64,000 nucleotides of DNA. Origin: Paulownia fortunei (lineage: Eukaryota; Streptophyta; Magnoliopsida; Lamiales; Paulowniaceae). The stretch covers positions 16,084,071 to 16,148,070 of the forward strand of contig CM033118.1 in the NCBI GenBank assembly GCA_019321725.1. The letters run 5' to 3'. Below, one piece after another: positions 62,860 to 64,000 of the stretch; the stretch's first letter is position 1; every line of letters starts with the position of its first letter. The notes under the pieces were generated by a model. It worked only from the letters and a program-made list of their open reading frames with translations. It was not told the DNA's origin and ran no database searches. Made by a program: the position numbers and the translations under genes.

Positions 62860-64000
62860 TGTGATCTGCTAGCAGCCTTGCACATAAAGATGTTGCCTCT
62901 TTTTGGTTAACTGTTGCTTCTCTTACTGATGGAGTGTGATCAAAAGAGTTGTACGTGTTTCTAAATGTCTAAATTTGGTAAACTTTACTGGACTTTTCCA
63001 TTTGAAAAATAGTACGCTTGACGGGAACTCATGAAGGATTCAAAAAAGACCCTTCAACTCTATTGTGTATGAGTTACGATATTTACATTTTCTATCGAAG
63101 TTTATGTAATTTGGAAATTTCATTGTTCCTTCGTAATGTTACTTTTGTAGTGTTTAACATTGTCTCATATTTGAAGGTGGTGGAATATATTTCCTGAATC
63201 TAGAATCCTGATTCGACTCGATAATGTCACATTATGCGCTGCAACAAAGAACAAAAAGTATGTTATTATATATTATTTTTAAAAGGTGAATTACTCAAAA
63301 GATTTTTTTATAAACATTTTGAAATGCCTAATATAACCTTAATGATTAAGTATTAAATAGTAAAAAAGAAGGGTATAATTTCATTTGAAGATTTTTAGTA
63401 ATATAATTTGAATATAATTTCAAGTGCCATTTCATATTTCAAATTCTTTTTCAAAAACCGAAAATTAATCAATTTTATATCACAACTCTTTGAATAATTA
63501 GAATTCAATTAAAATCAATTTTAAGAGCTTTGATGCTAAATAAAAAGTAAATGGTACAAGGTTTTTTTTGTTATTCATATTGATTTTTTTTTGTATCTAA
63601 AATTTTTCATTAATTTTTATCTAAAGTTTTTTGTAATGATGGATATATCCTTTAACCTTTACATTTTAATTTAGATTCAATCATCAATTTAATTATTTTT
63701 TTCATGATACATTCTTTTAATTAAATAAATCAATAATTATGACAATATAAAATTAAGATTGAATAATAACAAATATATTAAAAATAATATAAATGCTTAC
63801 ACTCAAATAAAAAATTAAAAGTTATAACATAACTAGATGAGGGCTATATTTTTTAACTAATGAAATGAGATTTTAATATGAATTTTTAATATGATAGTTT
63901 AAGAAAAAGAATAGAGATGACAAGAAAAATATTTACTTTATGTTATTATATTTTCTTGGCATATTTTATTTTACTTAGGTCTTATAAATAGGATGAAAAG
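62860..64000. other. AT-rich spacer, no gene seen
   Basis: No exon, RNA gene or transposon protein is recognisable. Composition becomes very AT-rich after about 63250. Confidence 0.5.

Overview
This is plant nuclear DNA from an AT-rich eudicot. The evidence is spliced genes with GT-AG introns, plant-type Ty1-copia and L1 elements, hAT-like MITEs and long AT-rich spacers with (TA)n and (GA)n microsatellites. An N-terminal relic of a late-blight-R1-like NLR near the right end fits an asterid, but that is inference. No bacterial-type or organellar gene arrangement is visible. All family assignments come from recognising protein motifs in translations; no search was run.

Layout. (1) 1-6.8 kb: the 5' part of one intact gene on the minus strand, a Ski2/Brr2-family helicase (DExH14/ASCC3 type). 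Twelve clean exons reach the DEVH motif, and the rest of the gene lies off the left edge or in a long intron. (2) 6.8-12.5 kb: AT-rich spacer with MITE-like elements, microsatellites and a 37-bp tandem repeat. (3) 12.5-31 kb: a large minus-strand LEO1/VIP4-like gene (Paf1 complex subunit) with eleven recognisable exons, broken by frameshifts and by loss of the expected start. One intron holds a nearly complete Ty1-copia element with identical 5-bp target duplications; another holds older repeat debris, including a three-unit ~180-bp tandem array. (4) 31-41 kb: spacer with a perfect-TSD hAT MITE, further MITEs and a recent 101-bp tandem duplication. (5) 41-46.3 kb: a second, shorter and more decayed copy of the same LEO1-like locus in the same orientation, lacking exons 2-5 and the copia insertion. 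(6) 46.3-54.5 kb: spacer, a TIR transposon with ~80-bp terminal inverted repeats, and an old minus-strand Ty1-copia element. (7) 54.5-59.8 kb: a near full-length L1-type LINE with a 15-bp target-site duplication. (8) 59.8-64 kb: AT-rich sequence, a possible solo LTR and an NLR pseudogene fragment.

Only the helicase looks like a working gene. The rest is a record of duplication followed by decay and transposon accumulation. The most useful second looks are the tandem LEO1-like relics, the duplicated exon start with a stop codon inside the helicase gene, the two copia elements that both lack gag, the ORF1/ORF2 junction of the LINE, and a 27-nt poly-C run. I did not find a convincing new biological system.
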